Positions 5,777 to 6,688 of a stretch of 6,688 nt of DNA are shown here, piece after piece; within the stretch, counting starts at the first letter, position 1, and every line of letters starts with the position of its first letter. The DNA is from a bacterium (GTDB lineage Bacteria; Verrucomicrobiota; Kiritimatiellia; UBA8416): the NCBI GenBank assembly GCA_020048935.1, contig JAIFLS010000045.1, positions 1 to 6,688 of the forward strand. The letters run 5' to 3'. The notes beneath the pieces are model-generated. The model searched no databases and was not told the DNA's origin. It saw only the letters and a program-made list of their open reading frames with translations. The translations under genes were made by a program, and so were the position numbers.

Positions 5777-6640
5777 TTAGACCAGTTTTTCAACCATCCG
5801 TTTCACGCACTGTGCCACGTTCGGGTCCTGTAGCTTCGCCAGTGCCTTTTCCAGGACAAACACCCGTCTTTTTCGTTCCCCCATCTCTGGCCATTGCTTG
5901 AGCAGTGTGCTGACCTTGACCGGGTAGATGTGGTGAACCTGGTTATTGGTGGTCGTGCATCGACTGCGGAAATCCTGAAGGACCCCGATGACTCCAGCCT
6001 CTTCCACCGCCTCCATCAGCGCGACTTCCGAGCGGGGAAGGTGTTTTTCCAAGTGCCCCTTGGGCAGTATCCAGTTGTTGCCATTCCGGCTGGTGATGAG
6101 CACGAGGTGCAGCTCCCCGTTTCGTATCAGGTAGGGCAAGGCCGCCGCCCGGATGGAACCCTGGTCCGAATAGGGGAGACCGTGAAGCGCCAGAGAGGCG
6201 TTCTGGTACTCCGGTCGCCCAGTGATCTCCTCCGTGCAATAGGCCGGAGGAACAAAAGCCTCGCTCGAGGCCACGCTGTCGAACTCCACCTCGGCAATGC
6301 AGAGGGGCCGCAGGGAACCGCTGAAACGGTCCACCTCGATGACGTGGCTTCCCTCCGTCAGTGCGTAACGGTTTTTCGCGATTCGACGGCCCTCGGTCAG
6401 CGGCCATAGCGTTTCGAACTGCCTGATGCTGATGGATACCTCTGTTTCCCTGCGAACCAGTCCGCGTCCCTCCTTTACCGTCAGTGTGCAACTCAGGTTG
6501 CGCTGGCGGATCCGGACCTCGCGGTTCTCCTCCACCACCAGGTAACCCTGTCTTATCTCCATACAAGGCTGGGTGGTCAGTCCGCGCGGTATTGTGGCGA
6601 CGATAAAGCGACGTTCGATTTCCAGGGGTGCTTGGGACAT
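5777..6640 (-). CDS. CYTH domain - Nudix hydrolase fusion protein
   Basis: With the start at 6640 the product has 287 residues. The N-terminal CYTH (triphosphate tunnel) domain, about 5-155, has EIERRF (7-12), EVRIRQR (41-47), LTVKEG (53-58), RRETEVSI (63-70), IEVDRFSG (101-108), IAEVEF (115-120) and EEITGRPEYQNASLA (137-151). This is the pattern of short bacterial CYTH proteins that cleave tripolyphosphate or related triphosphates. The C-terminal Nudix domain, about 162-287, has WILPKGHLEKH (190-200) and MEAVEEAGV (209-217). A WPE...RKRRVFVLEKA stretch behind the box recalls diphosphoinositol-polyphosphate/Ap4A-type Nudix enzymes. Two features are atypical: the CYTH ExExK lysine is Arg11, and the Nudix box has Leu201 and Met209 where the consensus has Glu and Arg. 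Glu210, Glu213 and Glu214 are kept, so metal binding is plausible. The substrate is unknown; a phosphate-chain compound is likely. ATG 6652 is an alternative start. The gene is convergent with pabBC. Confidence 0.88.
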   Translation of the reverse strand: MSQAPLEIERRFIVATIPRGLTTQPCMEIRQGYLVVEENREVRIRQRNLSCTLTVKEGRGLVRRETEVSISIRQFETLWPLTEGRRIAKNRYALTEGSHVIEVDRFSGSLRPLCIAEVEFDSVASSEAFVPPAYCTEEITGRPEYQNASLALHGLPYSDQGSIRAAALPYLIRNGELHLVLITSRNGNNWILPKGHLEKHLPRSEVALMEAVEEAGVIGVLQDFRSRCTTTNNQVHHIYPVKVSTLLKQWPEMGERKRRVFVLEKALAKLQDPNVAQCVKRMVEKLV

Positions 6641-6646
6641 GGCAGA

Positions 6647-6650
6647 CCTC
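6647..6650 (-). promoter_or_regulatory. Shine-Dalgarno GAGG that fixes the CYTH-Nudix start
   Basis: On the minus strand GAGG lies 6 nt before the ATG at 6640, an ideal spacing. The upstream ATG at 6652 has only AGGA about 12 nt away, and the GAGG falls inside the codons that follow it. The 6640 start also gives a protein that opens MSQAPLEIERRF, close to the usual short lead before the CYTH motif. The remaining bases to 6688 are too few to define a promoter. Confidence 0.6.
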
Positions 6651-6688
6651 ATGGGTTTAATATTTCCTGGCAGAGTTTCTGATACGAG

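Noticed and set aside
5894..6409. Plus-strand open frame of 171 codons opposite the CYTH-Nudix gene
   Set aside because: It is antisense to a gene with two recognisable domains and has no domain of its own and no clear ribosome binding site.

Overview
The window is a compact, moderately GC-rich bacterial chromosomal segment with five genes. Four lie on the plus strand: the 3' part of a DUF502 membrane protein gene, a CPA2-type cation:proton antiporter, an AI-2E family transporter, and a small basic protein followed closely by a fused pabB-pabC folate gene. The fifth is a convergent minus-strand CYTH-Nudix fusion gene. I see no phage, insertion sequence, CRISPR, tRNA or rRNA. Short intergenic gaps, Shine-Dalgarno starts and a sigma70-like promoter fit a Gram-negative bacterium. 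The phylum cannot be fixed from this sequence. A PVC-type organism (Verrucomicrobiota/Kiritimatiellota) is only a weak impression, and a proteobacterium is also possible.

Layout. Positions 1-3308 hold three integral membrane proteins, all transcribed rightward: DUF502, antiporter and AI-2E. The gaps between them are 74 and 140 nt. The antiporter moves Na+ or K+ against H+. Some AI-2E family members have been reported as Na+(Li+)/H+ antiporters, so a shared role in ion or osmotic homeostasis is possible but inferred. The gap at 3309-3481 holds hairpins and the best promoter candidate in the window, at 3412-3440. This promoter appears to drive the 64-residue basic protein and probably pabBC, which starts 25 nt after it. 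PabBC would make p-aminobenzoate from chorismate for folate synthesis, taking ammonia from a PabA glutaminase that is not encoded here.

The most striking detail is a perfect 72-bp in-frame tandem duplication inside pabBC (4643-4786). It repeats 24 residues just before the conserved GGGIV segment of the chorismate-binding domain. The 257-nt gap between the convergent genes contains a long imperfect inverted repeat (core 5571-5704) that could fold as one extended RNA hairpin. It may be a bidirectional terminator, a structured RNA or a remnant of a small mobile repeat. The last gene joins a CYTH triphosphate-tunnel domain to a Nudix hydrolase domain, two folds that both act on phosphate-chain compounds.

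I did not find a clear, new multi-gene system. The items worth following up are the duplication, the CYTH-Nudix fusion with its atypical motif residues, the large intergenic hairpin and the unrecognised small basic protein.
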